Shown: piece by piece, positions 54,453 to 63,803 of the stretch | Layout: every line of letters begins with the position of its first letter | Position numbering within the stretch: the stretch's first letter is position 1 | NCBI GenBank assembly: GCA_050013915.1 | Contig: JBEKEI010000002.1 | Coordinates: 1 to 64,000, forward strand | DNA: 64,000 bases | Origin: Roseiarcus sp050013915 | GTDB taxonomy: Bacteria; Pseudomonadota; Alphaproteobacteria; Rhizobiales; Beijerinckiaceae | Direction: 5' to 3' | The notes under the pieces: generated by a model | What the model was told of the DNA's origin: nothing | Databases searched by the model: none | Seen by the model: only the letters and a program-made list of their open reading frames with translations | Made by a program: the position numbers and the translations under genes

Positions 54453-54570
54453 CGTGTCCAAAGGGATTAGATCATCGTGAACAGGATAAGAACGCGGCTC
54501 GGCGAAGGTTCCCGAGCGCGCCGCGGCGGCGAAGACTCGTGGGCGCCGCATCGCCGGCGTGATTAGCCTT

Positions 54571-54590
54571 TATTAATTTGTATTAATTGT
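54571..54590. repeat. Tandem 10-base AT-rich repeat
   Basis: TATTAATTTG and TATTAATTGT follow each other directly in the 251-base phaZ upstream region, just past the DsbA-like gene stop. In a genome this GC-rich, two consecutive TATTAATT units are unusual. It could be a protein-binding or DNA-bending site for phaZ, or part of the 3' end of the DsbA-like transcript. Confidence 0.45.
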
Positions 54591-54610
54591 TGATCGACGC
54601 GCCGGGCGGC

Positions 54611-55234
54611 TCACGGCGCGGCGTGGAGCGGCGCGCGGCCGCTCGCCAGCGCTTCGTCGAGCAGGTCGAGGCGGTCCTGGCCCCAGAAAATCTCGCCCGC
54701 GCGCACATAGGACGGCGCGCCGAACACGCCCAGGGCGATGGCGTCGAGCCGGTTGCGGTCGTAGGCGGCGCGGATTTCCCGGGAATCGGCTCGCGCCAGG
54801 GTCGCCGGGGCGTCGAACCCCGACTGCTCCAGCAGTTCGGCCAGGACCGCCGGGTCGGCGAGATCGCGTTGGCCCTCCCACACGCCGGCGAACGCCGCCT
54901 GCACGAAGGCGCCGGGATCGCCGCCCGCCGCCAGGATCGCCACAATCGCGCGATTCCCTGGATCGGCGTCGAACGGCCAGTGCGCGGGCGTCAGTTGAAA
55001 GGCGAGGCCGCGCCGCGCCCGCCAGCGCTGCAATTCGACCATCCGGTAGGCCTGGCGGGCGGGATGGCGCCGGGCGAGCGGCAGGCCGCCGGTCTCCGAG
55101 AAGACGTCGTTCAGCGCAAGCGGCCTGTAGGCGATCGACGCCCCGCGGCGGCGCGCGATCTCGAGGAACGGGGCGTGGCCGATGTAGGACCACGGGCTGA
55201 CGAGCGAGAAATAATAGTCGATGGCGGACGACAT
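54611..55234 (-). CDS. DsbA-like 2-hydroxychromene-2-carboxylate isomerase family protein
   Basis: A 207-residue thioredoxin-fold protein of the kappa-GST/HCCA isomerase group. It begins IDYYFSLVSPWSYIGHAPF, where SPWSY replaces a redox CxxC, and the cis-proline loop is VFGAPSYVRAGEIFWGQDRL. AGGAGAG precedes the ATG. HCCA isomerase acts in naphthalene breakdown using glutathione, but most genomic members have other glutathione-linked roles. No aromatic-degradation genes are adjacent. Confidence 0.88.
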   Translation of the reverse strand: MSSAIDYYFSLVSPWSYIGHAPFLEIARRRGASIAYRPLALNDVFSETGGLPLARRHPARQAYRMVELQRWRARRGLAFQLTPAHWPFDADPGNRAIVAILAAGGDPGAFVQAAFAGVWEGQRDLADPAVLAELLEQSGFDAPATLARADSREIRAAYDRNRLDAIALGVFGAPSYVRAGEIFWGQDRLDLLDEALASGRAPLHAAP

Positions 55235-55439
55235 TTGCTCTCCTGGAGTGCGGCGTGCCGCGGCAGACTAGCGCGCGGGCGCCGACGCTGCGAGCGGCGC
55301 CAAAACGCCCCGATCTTCGCGGCGCGCGACGCCGCGCGCGCCGGGACCGGCGCCCTGGCGAGCGCGGGGCGGGTTGGCGCCGCGGCGAACTGGGATCGCC
55401 GCCTCCGGCCGAACCGGGCCGCGGCCGCCCGCCCCCGCC

Positions 55440-57650
55440 TCACGCCGCCTTCGGCTTCTCCCCGAACCGTCCGTAGAAGGTCTCGCCCTTCCTGGCCATC
55501 TCGAGCAGCAGCGCATTGGGAGCGAACCGGTCGCCGTGCCTGGCCGCCAGCGACTGGGCGAGTTCGACGAAGCGGCCGGCGCCCATGCCGTCGATGTAGG
55601 ACAGCGTGCCGCCGGCGAAGGGCGCGAAGCCGAAGCCGAGGATCGAACCGACGTCGGCCTCGCGCGGGTCGGTGACGACGCCCTCCTCCATGCAGCGCGC
55701 CGCCTCGAGCGATTGCGTCACCAGGAACCGGTCCTTCAGCTCCTGCACGCTCAGCGTATCGGGATCGAGCGCCTTGCCGGCGATTTTCGACAGCCCCGGC
55801 CACAGGCTCTTCTGCCCCTTGTCCGGATAGTCGTAGAAGCCCTTGCCGTTCTTGCGGCCGAAGCGCTGCTGGGCGACGACCATCGCCTCCAGCACCTTCT
55901 CCTGGGCGGGATCGACCGCATTGGCGCCGAGATCCTTCTTGGTCGCGAGCAGGATCTTCCAGCCGAGGTCGATGCCGACTTCGTCGTTGAGCGACAGCGG
56001 CCCGACCGGCATGCCCGCCATCCGCGCGGCGTTCTCGATCATCGCCGGCGGCACCCCCTCCATCAGCATGAGATGGCCCTCGCGGATGTAGTTGCCGACG
56101 CAGCGGTTGGCGTAGAAGCCGCGGCAATCGTTGACGACGATCGGCGTCTTGCGGATCGCACGGACGAAATCCATCGCGGTCGCCAGCGCCTGCGGCCCGG
56201 TCTTCTCGCCCATGATGATCTCGACGAGCATCATCCTGTCGACCGGCGAGAAGAAATGCACGCCGATGAAATTCTCCGGCTTGAGCGAGGTCTCGGCGAG
56301 CGAGGTGATCGGCAGGGTCGAGGTGTTGGTCGCGAAGACGACCCCGGCGCCAAGCACGGCCTGCGCCTTGTGGGTCGCCTCGGCCTTCACGCCGCGGTCC
56401 TCGAACACCGCCTCGACCACGAGATCGCAGCCCGCGAGATCGGCGTAGTCGGCGCTGGCGGTGATGCGCGCGAGCAGCGCGTCGCGATCGGCCGATTTGG
56501 CGCGGCCCTTGGCGATCTGGCTGCTGATGAGCTTGTGCGAATGGGCCTTGCCCTTGTCGGCCGCCTCCTGGTCGCGATCGATCAGCACGACGTCGAGGCC
56601 GGCGCTCGCGCTGACATAGGCGACGCCGGCGCCCATGAAGCCGGCGCCGATGATGCCGACCTTGCGCAGCTTGCCGGCCGGAACCTCGGCGGGCCGGCGG
56701 GCCCCCTTGTTGAGTTCGCCCATCGAGACGAACAGCGAGCGGATCATCATCGCCGCCTCCTTCGAGCGGAGGATTTTGGCGAAGTAGCGGCTCTCGACGG
56801 CGAGCGCGAGATCCATCGGCAGCTGCAGGCCTTCATAGACGCTCTGCAGCACCGCTTTGGCGGCGGGATAATTGTCGTAGGTCTCGCGCCGGTAGATCGC
56901 ATTGGCGGGCGGCCAGGTCATCATGCCGGCGGGCGAGAACACGCGCCCGCTCGGCAGCTTGAACTTGGGATCGTCCCACGGCGCCGCGGCGGCCGGATTG
57001 GCCTTGACCCAATCCTTCGCGCGCTGGACGATCTCGCCGGCGGGCGCGACGTCGTGGATGAGCCCCATCGCCTTGGCCGCGGCGGGCCGCAACTGCTCGC
57101 CCTTGAACAGCATCTGCAGCGCGTCGCTCGTCTGCATGAGCCGGGCGACGCGCTGGGTGCCGCCGGCGCCGGGGAACAGCCCGACCTTGATCTCGGGCAG
57201 GCCGAGCCGGGTCTTGTCGGCGTCCGAGGCGATGCGATAATGGCAGGCGAGCGCGAGTTCGAAGGCGCCGCCCATGCAGGCGCCGCCGACCGCCGCCGCG
57301 AACGGCTTGCCGCAGGTCTCGAGCCGGCGGTAGACCAGCGAAAGCTGGCGCGAGCGGTCGAAGAAATATTTCATCGCCGCCTCCTCGCCGTCGGCCTTGG
57401 CGAGGCGCGCATATTCGCGGCCCATGCCCTGCAGCATGGTGAGATCGGCGCCGCCGGAGAAGCCGTCCTTGCCCGAGGTCACGACGGCGCCCTTGATCGC
57501 GGCCTCGCTGGCGACGCGCTCGACGATCGCGGCGAGTTCCTCGACGACTTCGGCATTGAGCACGTTCATCGAACGACCGGGCATGTCCCAGGTGACGAGC
57601 GCGATGCCGTCGGCGTCGGTCTCGAAACGGAAATTCGCGTAGGTTGCCAT
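55440..57650 (-). CDS. fadJ: Fatty-acid oxidation multifunctional protein (enoyl-CoA hydratase / 3-hydroxyacyl-CoA dehydrogenase)
   Basis: A 736-residue bifunctional beta-oxidation enzyme. The hydratase/isomerase half (1-~300) contains SGKDGFSGGADLTMLQGMG and AAVGGACMGGAFELALACHY. The dehydrogenase half (~325-736) has the NAD loop KVGIIGAGFMGAGVAYVSA, HFFSPVDRMMLVEIIMGEKT and NRCVGNYIREGHLMLMEGV, then a duplicated C-terminal domain. It converts enoyl-CoA to 3-ketoacyl-CoA. The thiolase gene fadA ends just upstream (17 bases), making a fadA-fadJ operon. The symbol is by best match; fadB-type naming is equally possible. Confidence 0.92.
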   Translation of the reverse strand: MATYANFRFETDADGIALVTWDMPGRSMNVLNAEVVEELAAIVERVASEAAIKGAVVTSGKDGFSGGADLTMLQGMGREYARLAKADGEEAAMKYFFDRSRQLSLVYRRLETCGKPFAAAVGGACMGGAFELALACHYRIASDADKTRLGLPEIKVGLFPGAGGTQRVARLMQTSDALQMLFKGEQLRPAAAKAMGLIHDVAPAGEIVQRAKDWVKANPAAAAPWDDPKFKLPSGRVFSPAGMMTWPPANAIYRRETYDNYPAAKAVLQSVYEGLQLPMDLALAVESRYFAKILRSKEAAMMIRSLFVSMGELNKGARRPAEVPAGKLRKVGIIGAGFMGAGVAYVSASAGLDVVLIDRDQEAADKGKAHSHKLISSQIAKGRAKSADRDALLARITASADYADLAGCDLVVEAVFEDRGVKAEATHKAQAVLGAGVVFATNTSTLPITSLAETSLKPENFIGVHFFSPVDRMMLVEIIMGEKTGPQALATAMDFVRAIRKTPIVVNDCRGFYANRCVGNYIREGHLMLMEGVPPAMIENAARMAGMPVGPLSLNDEVGIDLGWKILLATKKDLGANAVDPAQEKVLEAMVVAQQRFGRKNGKGFYDYPDKGQKSLWPGLSKIAGKALDPDTLSVQELKDRFLVTQSLEAARCMEEGVVTDPREADVGSILGFGFAPFAGGTLSYIDGMGAGRFVELAQSLAARHGDRFAPNALLLEMARKGETFYGRFGEKPKAA

Positions 57651-57666
57651 GGCTGATGTCTCCGCT

Positions 57667-58875
57667 TCAGACGCGTTCGATGATGGTCGCGGTGCCCATG
57701 CCGCCGCCGATGCACAGGGTGATCAGCGCCGTCGCCTTGCCGGTGCGCTCGAGCTCGTCGAGCGCGGTGCCGAGGATCATCGCCCCCGTCGCGCCGAGCG
57801 GATGGCCCATCGCGATCGCGCCGCCGTTGACGTTGACCCTCGAAGAGTCGAGATCGAACGCCTGACAGAAGCGCAGCACGACCGAGGCGAAGGCCTCGTT
57901 GACCTCGAACAGGTCGATGTCGGCGATCGTCATCCCGGCGCGCGCGAGCACCTTGCGGGTGACGTCGACCGGCCCCGTCAGCATGATCGCGGGTTCCGAA
58001 CCGATGTTGGCGAAGGCGCGGATTCGCCCGCGCGGCTTCAGGCCGGCGGCGGCGCCCGCCTTGGCCGAGCCGAGCAGGACCGCCGCGGCGCCGTCGACGA
58101 TTCCCGAGGAATTGCCGGCGTGATGGACATGGATCACCCGCTCGACCTCGGGATGCGCCTGGGTCGCGACCGCATCGAAGCCGCCCTGCTCGCCCATCAT
58201 CACGAACGACGGCTTCAGCGCGGCGAGCGACTGCATGTCGGTCTTGGGCCGCATGTGCTCGTCGTGGTCGAGCAGCGACAGGCCGTTGACGTCGCGCACC
58301 GGCGCGATCGACCTCTTGAACCGGCCTTGCGCCCAGGCGGCCGCGGCGCGCTTTTGCGATTCCACCGCATAGGCGTCGACGTCGTCGCGCGAGAAGCCAT
58401 ACTTCGTCGCGATGAGGTCGGCGGAGACGCCCTGGGGCATGAAATAGGCGGGGATCGCCAGCGAGGGATCGACCGGCCAGGCGCCGCCCGCCGCGCCGAT
58501 GCCGACCCGGCTCATCGACTCGACGCCGCCGCCGATCGTCATGTCGTGCTGGCCGGCCATGATCTGCGCGGCGGCGAAATTGACGCTGTCGAGACCCGAA
58601 GCGCAGAAGCGGTTGATCTGCACGCCGGGAACCTGGTCGCCGAGGCCGGCCGCCAGCGCGCCCATCCGCGCGATGTCGCCGCCCGCCTCGCCGACCGGAT
58701 CGACGCAGCCCATCACGACGTCGTCGATCAGCTTGGGCTCCAGATGGTTGCGCTCCTTGATCGCGCGCAGCGCGGTCGCGGCCAGATGCAGCGTCGTGGC
58801 GGTATGCAGCGCGCCGTCCGGCTTGCCGCGCCCGCGCGGGGTGCGGACGTGGTCGTAGATCAGGGCGTCGGTCAT
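57667..58875 (-). CDS. fadA: Acetyl-CoA C-acyltransferase (thiolase) FadA
   Basis: A 402-residue thiolase. The acylated Cys is C91 in RFCASGLDS. The C-terminal catalytic residues are the His in GGAIAMGHPLGATGA and the Cys in LCIGGGMGTA. It cleaves 3-ketoacyl-CoA to acetyl-CoA and a shortened acyl-CoA, acting after the FadJ-like protein encoded immediately downstream. AGGAGACC precedes the ATG. Biosynthetic (acetoacetyl-CoA) thiolases share the fold, but operon context with the hydratase/dehydrogenase and an acyl-CoA dehydrogenase favours degradation. Confidence 0.93.
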   Translation of the reverse strand: MTDALIYDHVRTPRGRGKPDGALHTATTLHLAATALRAIKERNHLEPKLIDDVVMGCVDPVGEAGGDIARMGALAAGLGDQVPGVQINRFCASGLDSVNFAAAQIMAGQHDMTIGGGVESMSRVGIGAAGGAWPVDPSLAIPAYFMPQGVSADLIATKYGFSRDDVDAYAVESQKRAAAAWAQGRFKRSIAPVRDVNGLSLLDHDEHMRPKTDMQSLAALKPSFVMMGEQGGFDAVATQAHPEVERVIHVHHAGNSSGIVDGAAAVLLGSAKAGAAAGLKPRGRIRAFANIGSEPAIMLTGPVDVTRKVLARAGMTIADIDLFEVNEAFASVVLRFCQAFDLDSSRVNVNGGAIAMGHPLGATGAMILGTALDELERTGKATALITLCIGGGMGTATIIERV

Positions 58876-58917
58876 GGGCGGTCTCCTTGCGGCGGAGGCG
58901 CGCCGCGTTGCGTGTCC

Positions 58918-59388
58918 TCAGGTTTCGCGATCGGGATGCTGGCGATTGCCGACCTGGCCGATTTTCGCCCGGGCGAGCCAGTCCTGCGTGCGCAGTTCGG
59001 GCAGTCCGGCTAGTCCGGCGGACCATGGCAGCCGCGCTTCGACGCCGAGCTGCCGGGCCGGGGCGAAATGCGCGGCGTCGTCGAGGCTGCCCATCGTCAC
59101 GCTGACGTCCGCTCCGGCGTTCAATCGGTAGGTCAGCGGCGTGCCGCAAGCCGCGCAGAAGCCGCGCTCGGCGATGTCGGAGCTCGCGAAGGTCGCCAGC
59201 ACGCCGCGGGTGACGCGGAAATCGGCCGAACTCACCGCCGCGAAAGCCATGAACGGGGCGCCGCCCGCCTTCTGGCACATGCGGCAGTGACAGATGCTCG
59301 CCCGTTTGGGCGCCGCCGCCAGCGCATAGCGCACGGCGCCGCACTGGCAGCCGCCATGGTACGGCGGGGCGTGATCGTCGGTCGGCAT
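58918..59388 (-). CDS. GFA-family (glutathione-dependent formaldehyde-activating type) zinc protein
   Basis: A 156-residue protein with the GFA cysteine set: GGCQCGAVRYAL, CHCRMCQKAGGAPFMAF and GFCAACGTPLTYR, which bind two zinc ions. Despite the name, most members are of uncertain function. The start MPTDDHAPP is fixed by GGGGGAGG just ahead; the frame upstream lacks conservation. It sits between fadA and an acyl-CoA dehydrogenase gene on the same strand, so co-expression with beta-oxidation is possible. Confidence 0.88.
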   Translation of the reverse strand: MPTDDHAPPYHGGCQCGAVRYALAAAPKRASICHCRMCQKAGGAPFMAFAAVSSADFRVTRGVLATFASSDIAERGFCAACGTPLTYRLNAGADVSVTMGSLDDAAHFAPARQLGVEARLPWSAGLAGLPELRTQDWLARAKIGQVGNRQHPDRET

Positions 59389-59539
59389 CGTTCCTCCCCC
59401 TGTCCGCACCTTCGCCGTCGTCGCGAGCAGCGCAGCGGCCGAGCGATCCGGGGCGCCGCGCATGCCCCCGGATCGTCTCGCCGCGCTCGCCATGACGCCG
59501 GAGGATGTCGCCTCACGCCGGGCCGACGGAGCCGGCCGG

Positions 59540-61330
59540 TCAGAACGCCTCCGCCGGCATCGCCATCACCGCGCCGGCGCCCGAAGACAGCCGCGCGAGA
59601 TGGGCGCCGGCCTCGGGCATCATACGCTCGTTGAAGAATTTCGCGAGCGTGAGTTTGCTGGTCAGCGCCTCGTCCGCTTCGCCAGCCGCCCGTTTCGCGA
59701 GCGCCGCCTTGGCGATCCGCGCCCACATGTAGCCGAGCAGGGTGAGGCCGAACAGATGCATGTAGTCGTTCGACGCCGCGCCGGCGTTGTCGGGATTGGC
59801 CATGCCGTTCTGCATCAGCCACATCGTGGCCTGCTGGAGCTGGCCGGAGGCGGTCCTGAGGCCTGCGAGGTACGGCGCGAGTTCGGCGTTCTCCTTGTTC
59901 TCCTTGAGGAACGCCGTGATCTCGCCGAAGAAGGCAGTGATCGCGCGGCCGCCGTCCTTGGGCAGCTTGCGGCCGACGAGGTCGAGCGCCTGGATGCCGT
60001 TGGCGCCTTCGTAGATCATCGCTATGCGCGCGTCGCGCACGAACTGCTCCATGCCCCATTCCGCAATATAGCCGTGGCCGCCGAACACCTGCTGCGCCTT
60101 GACCGTATTGGCGAAGCCGATGTCGGTGATGACCCCCTTCAGCACCGGCGTCAGCAGGCCGAGGCGGTCGTCGGCGGCCTGGCGCGCGGCGGCGTCGGGC
60201 GACCGGCGGCCCTCGTCGATCGACAGCGCCGCCCACAGCAGCGCCGCGCGCGCCGCCTCGTTGAAGGCGCGGATTTCGAGCAGCATGCGCCGGACGTCGG
60301 GATGGACGATGATCGGATCGGCGGGCTTGTCGGCGTGTTTCGCGCCGCCCAGCGCGCGGCCCTGCACGCGCTCCTTGGCATAGGCGGCCGCGTTCTGATA
60401 GGCGATCTCGGACAGCGCGAGGCCCTGCAGCGCGACGCCCATGCGCGCCTCGTTCATCATCACGAACATCGCGTTGAGGCCGCGGTTTTCCTCGCCGACC
60501 AGCCAGCCCCGCGCGCCGTCGTAATTGAGCACGCAGGTCGAATTGGCGTGGATGCCCATCTTGTGCTCGATCGAGCCGCAGGTGACGCCATTGGGCTCGC
60601 CGAGCGCGCCGTCGGCGCGCAGCGAAATCTTCGGCACGACGAACAGCGAAATGCCCTTGACCCCGGCTGGCGCGCCCTCGATCCGCGCGAGGACGAGATG
60701 GATGATGTTGTCGGCGAGGTCGTGGTCGCCCGCCGATATGAATATCTTCTGGCCCGTGATCGCGTAGGACCCGTCGCCGAGCGGCGCCGCCCGGGTCTTG
60801 ATGAGGCCGAGGTCGGTGCCGCATTGCGGCTCGGTGAGGTTCATCGTGCCGGTCCAGGCGCCCGAAGTCATCTTCGGCAGGTAGGTCGCCTTCTGCGCCG
60901 CGCTGCCATGGGTGCGCAGCGCCGCCATCGCGCCCATCGTCAGGCCGGGATACATGGCGAAGGCCTGGTTGGCCGAAATGGCGTATTCGTTGAGGCAGGC
61001 GGCGAGGAAATAGGGCAGGCCCTGGCCGCCATATTCGGGATCGCCGGCGAGGCCGACCCAGCCGCCCTCGGCATAGGCCTTGTAGGCCTCCTTGAAGCCC
61101 TTGGGCGTCGTCACCCGGCCGTCGGCGTGGCGCTTGCAGCCCTCGACGTCGCCCGAGCGGTTGAGCGGCTGCAGCACCTGCTCGGCGAATTTGGCGCCCT
61201 CGCCGAGCACCGCCTCGACGACGTCGATCGAGGCGTCGGAAAAGCCGGGCAGATTGTCGTAGCGGGCGTAGTCGAAGACGTCGTTCAACAGGAACAGCGT
61301 GTCCCTGACGGGCGCTTTGTAGCTCGGCAT
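59540..61330 (-). CDS. Acyl-CoA dehydrogenase, long 600-residue type
   Basis: A 596-residue flavoenzyme of the AcdB-like long acyl-CoA dehydrogenase group with an extra ~110-residue C-terminal domain. It begins MPSYKAPVRDTLFLLNDVFD. The FAD/substrate segment is MNLTEPQCGTDLGLIKTRA, followed by ITGQKIFISAGDHDLADNI; the catalytic Glu lies in MIYEGANGIQALDLVGRK. It performs the first beta-oxidation step, passing electrons to ETF. GGAGG precedes the ATG. With the FadA/FadJ genes two kilobases downstream it completes a beta-oxidation set. Confidence 0.92.
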   Translation of the reverse strand: MPSYKAPVRDTLFLLNDVFDYARYDNLPGFSDASIDVVEAVLGEGAKFAEQVLQPLNRSGDVEGCKRHADGRVTTPKGFKEAYKAYAEGGWVGLAGDPEYGGQGLPYFLAACLNEYAISANQAFAMYPGLTMGAMAALRTHGSAAQKATYLPKMTSGAWTGTMNLTEPQCGTDLGLIKTRAAPLGDGSYAITGQKIFISAGDHDLADNIIHLVLARIEGAPAGVKGISLFVVPKISLRADGALGEPNGVTCGSIEHKMGIHANSTCVLNYDGARGWLVGEENRGLNAMFVMMNEARMGVALQGLALSEIAYQNAAAYAKERVQGRALGGAKHADKPADPIIVHPDVRRMLLEIRAFNEAARAALLWAALSIDEGRRSPDAAARQAADDRLGLLTPVLKGVITDIGFANTVKAQQVFGGHGYIAEWGMEQFVRDARIAMIYEGANGIQALDLVGRKLPKDGGRAITAFFGEITAFLKENKENAELAPYLAGLRTASGQLQQATMWLMQNGMANPDNAGAASNDYMHLFGLTLLGYMWARIAKAALAKRAAGEADEALTSKLTLAKFFNERMMPEAGAHLARLSSGAGAVMAMPAEAF

Positions 61331-61386
61331 CGGCGCGGCCTCCGGAAATCGCTGCGGCGCCAGCAGGCGGCGCGACTATTGGTTCA

Positions 61387-61415
61387 TATGTAAACTATCT
61401 GAGGCGGGAACGCAA
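61387..61415 (-). promoter_or_regulatory. Possible acyl-CoA dehydrogenase promoter
   Basis: On the minus strand TTGCGT (61415-61410) lies 17 bases before TACATA (61392-61387), about 57 bases from the start codon. The patch GTTTACATATGAAC around the -10 is partly palindromic (CATATG core) and AT-rich, so it could also bind a TetR-type fatty-acid regulator. Hexamer matches are only moderate. Confidence 0.3.
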
Positions 61416-61529
61416 GCCCCCGTCGATCCGGACCGCCGTCCGATCGCGGTTTCCTTCGCCGCGACGGGCGCGTCCGCGCTTCGGGCGAAATCGTTCGATC
61501 GCGCGGATTGAAAGCGGCCCGGCCGCCCA

Positions 61530-62654
61530 TCAGCTCTTCCCGCGCCGCTGGCGGATCATGAAATTGTCGAAGGAATATTCGGCGACCTGCCACCACAGAT
61601 ATTGGTCGGCGCGGAACGCCATGTAGGAATCGGCGATCTTCTTGAAGCGCGGATTCTCGGCGCTCAGCTGGGCGTAGAGGTCATTGGCGGTCTTGGCGCA
61701 GGCCTCGAGGACATCCTGCGGGAACAGCCTCAGCTCGGCGCCGCCGACGACGAGGCGCTTGAGCGCGCCCGGATTGGCGGCGTCATATTTCGTCTGCATC
61801 GAGGTCTGCGCGATCGAGGCGGCCGCGCGGAACGCGGCCTGATAGGGCCTGGGCAGCCCGTCGAACCTGGCGCGATCGACGATCAGATGCAGCTGCATGC
61901 CGCCCTTCCACCAGCCCGGATAGTAATAAAAGGGCGCGACCTTCGACAGGTTCAGCCGGTCGCCCTCCTTGCGCTCGCCGAACTTCTCGTCATCATAAGG
62001 GCCGACCCATTCCATCGCGTCGAGCGCGCCCGATTCGAGCGCGGGATAGATGCCGTCCTTGGGCGTGGCGACCGGCTCGGCGCCGAGAATCTGGAACACC
62101 TTGCCGGCGAAGCCGCCGATCCGCATCTTGAGGCCCTGGAAATCGGCCGCCGAGCGCATCTCGCGCCGGAACCACCCCGCCATCTGGCCGCCGGTGTTGC
62201 CGGCGGGAATCGCGAAAACCTTGCGGTCGGCGAGGAATTCGTCGATCAGCGCGCCGCCGCCGCCCTCGATCAGCCATGCGGTGTGCTGCCTGGCGTTCAT
62301 GCCGAACGGGGTCGACGATCCGAACGCGAAGCTCGGATCCTTGCTCCACAGATAATGCAGCGCCGTGTGCGCGCATTCGACCGCGCCGTTCGAGACGGCG
62401 TCGAGCGCCTCGAGCGCGGGCGCGATCTCGCCGGCCGGGGAGATCGCGATGGTGAAATGACCATCGGTCAGGTCGGTCAGCGCCTCGACGAAGGTCTGCG
62501 CGCCGCCGAAGATCACATCGAGCGAGGGCTGGAAACTCGAGGTCATGCGCCAGCGCACGTCCGGACTGGATTCGGCCACCGCCGGGCGCGCGAGGCCGAG
62601 ACCCGCGGCGGCCAGTCCGAAACCCGTGACGAATCGACGCCGTCCTGCGCCCAT
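61530..62654 (-). CDS. TRAP transporter substrate-binding protein (DctP family)
   Basis: A 374-residue periplasmic binding protein. The N-terminus GAGRRRFVTGFGLAAAGLGL is a twin-arginine signal (RRRF). The DctP fold is recognisable from MTSSFQPSLDVIFGGAQTFVEAL, LKMRIGGFAGKVFQILGAEP, and SGALDAMEWVGPYDDEKFG. The carboxylate-binding Arg lies in KMRIGGFAG. The membrane subunits DctQ and DctM are absent from the flanks, so it is an orphan or serves a transporter elsewhere. An upstream TTG (62711) could extend it by 19 residues; the ATG is preferred because it gives a compact Tat signal. Confidence 0.9.
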   Translation of the reverse strand: MGAGRRRFVTGFGLAAAGLGLARPAVAESSPDVRWRMTSSFQPSLDVIFGGAQTFVEALTDLTDGHFTIAISPAGEIAPALEALDAVSNGAVECAHTALHYLWSKDPSFAFGSSTPFGMNARQHTAWLIEGGGGALIDEFLADRKVFAIPAGNTGGQMAGWFRREMRSAADFQGLKMRIGGFAGKVFQILGAEPVATPKDGIYPALESGALDAMEWVGPYDDEKFGERKEGDRLNLSKVAPFYYYPGWWKGGMQLHLIVDRARFDGLPRPYQAAFRAAASIAQTSMQTKYDAANPGALKRLVVGGAELRLFPQDVLEACAKTANDLYAQLSAENPRFKKIADSYMAFRADQYLWWQVAEYSFDNFMIRQRRGKS

Positions 62655-62881
62655 CTGGCTGCGCTCATTGATTCGCGGTCCGGACGATCCGGTCCGACCA
62701 AAAAAGCCCAAAATCGGAATATTTTATGGCTTCCCCACGCGTCGCGCGGCGAATCGCGCGCCGCCCGGCGGCCAGGATGTGCGCGACCGCGGCAGGCACA
62801 TTCGCCTTTCAACCGACGCGCGAAGGGTTTACGGGACGGCGCCGGGGCCTTGCGCCGCGGGGCGAACGATTCGGGGGTCGA

Positions 62882-63751
62882 ATGGCGGACGTCGCGTTTC
62901 TCGGGCTCGGCGTCATGGGCTATCCCATGGCCGGCCATCTGGCGGCCAGGGGCGGGCATCGGCTGCGGGTCTATAACCGCACGCGCGCCAAGGCCGAGCG
63001 ATGGGTCGCCGAACACGGCGGCGCGGCGGTCGAAACGCCACGGGCCGCCGCCGAGGGTTGCGACTTCGTGTTCGCCTGCGTCGGCGACGACGCCGACCTC
63101 AGGGCGATCGCGCTCGGCCCGGACGGCGCTTTCGCCGGGATGAAGCCGGGCGCGATATTCGTCGACAACACCACCGCCTCGGCGCGCGTCGCCCGCGACC
63201 TCTATGTGGCGGCGGGGCGCGGCGGCGCACATTTCATCGACGCGCCGGTGTCGGGCGGCCAGGCGGGCGCGCAGAACGGGGCCCTGACCGTGATGTGCGG
63301 CGGCGACGCCGCGCCCTACGCGAGCGCCGAGCCGGTCATCGCGGGCTATGCGCGCGCCTGCCGTCTCATGGGCGGCCCGGGCGCCGGTCAGCTGACCAAG
63401 ATGGTCAATCAGATCTGCATCGCCGGACTCCTGCAGGGGCTCGCCGAGGGCCTGCAGTTCGCCGGCAAGGCCGGCCTCGACCCGGCGGCCGTGGTCGAGG
63501 TCATCGCCAAAGGCGCCGCCCAGTCCTGGCAGATGGACAACCGGTCCCGGACCATGGTCGCCGGCCAGTTCGACTTCGGCTTCGCGGTCGACTGGATGCG
63601 CAAGGATCTGGCGATCTGCCTCGACGAGTCGCGCCGCAACGGCGCCCATCTGCCAGCGACCGCGCTGGTCGACCAGTTCTATTCGCAGGTCCAGAAGATG
63701 GGCGGCGGGCGCTGGGATTCATCGAGCCTGATCGCGCTGCTCGACCGCTGA
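62882..63751 (+). CDS. 3-hydroxyisobutyrate dehydrogenase-family NAD(P)-dependent oxidoreductase
   Basis: A 289-residue beta-hydroxyacid dehydrogenase. The dinucleotide loop is VAFLGLGVMGYPMAGHL. The substrate motif is DAPVSGGQAGAQNGALTVM, and the catalytic Lys lies in GAGQLTKMVNQ. The C-terminal helical domain ends WDSSSLIALL. Members oxidise 3-hydroxyisobutyrate, tartronate semialdehyde, or reduce succinic semialdehyde; the sequence does not decide. It is divergent from the TRAP binding protein gene. Frame extension upstream is GC-rich shadow. Confidence 0.92.
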   Translation: MADVAFLGLGVMGYPMAGHLAARGGHRLRVYNRTRAKAERWVAEHGGAAVETPRAAAEGCDFVFACVGDDADLRAIALGPDGAFAGMKPGAIFVDNTTASARVARDLYVAAGRGGAHFIDAPVSGGQAGAQNGALTVMCGGDAAPYASAEPVIAGYARACRLMGGPGAGQLTKMVNQICIAGLLQGLAEGLQFAGKAGLDPAAVVEVIAKGAAQSWQMDNRSRTMVAGQFDFGFAVDWMRKDLAICLDESRRNGAHLPATALVDQFYSQVQKMGGGRWDSSSLIALLDR

Positions 63752-63803
63752 GGGCGGGCGTGAGCCCGCCCGTCCGACCCGCCGGCGGGTCGACGCGCGG
63801 CGT

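Noticed and set aside
62660..62700. Repeated GGTCCG elements between the TRAP and dehydrogenase genes as an operator
   Set aside because: The symmetry is imperfect and built from common GC words; no regulator is encoded nearby.
61602..63143. A long plus-strand frame opposite the TRAP binding protein
   Set aside because: It reads through the complement of a DctP gene into another frame of the dehydrogenase; no family features.
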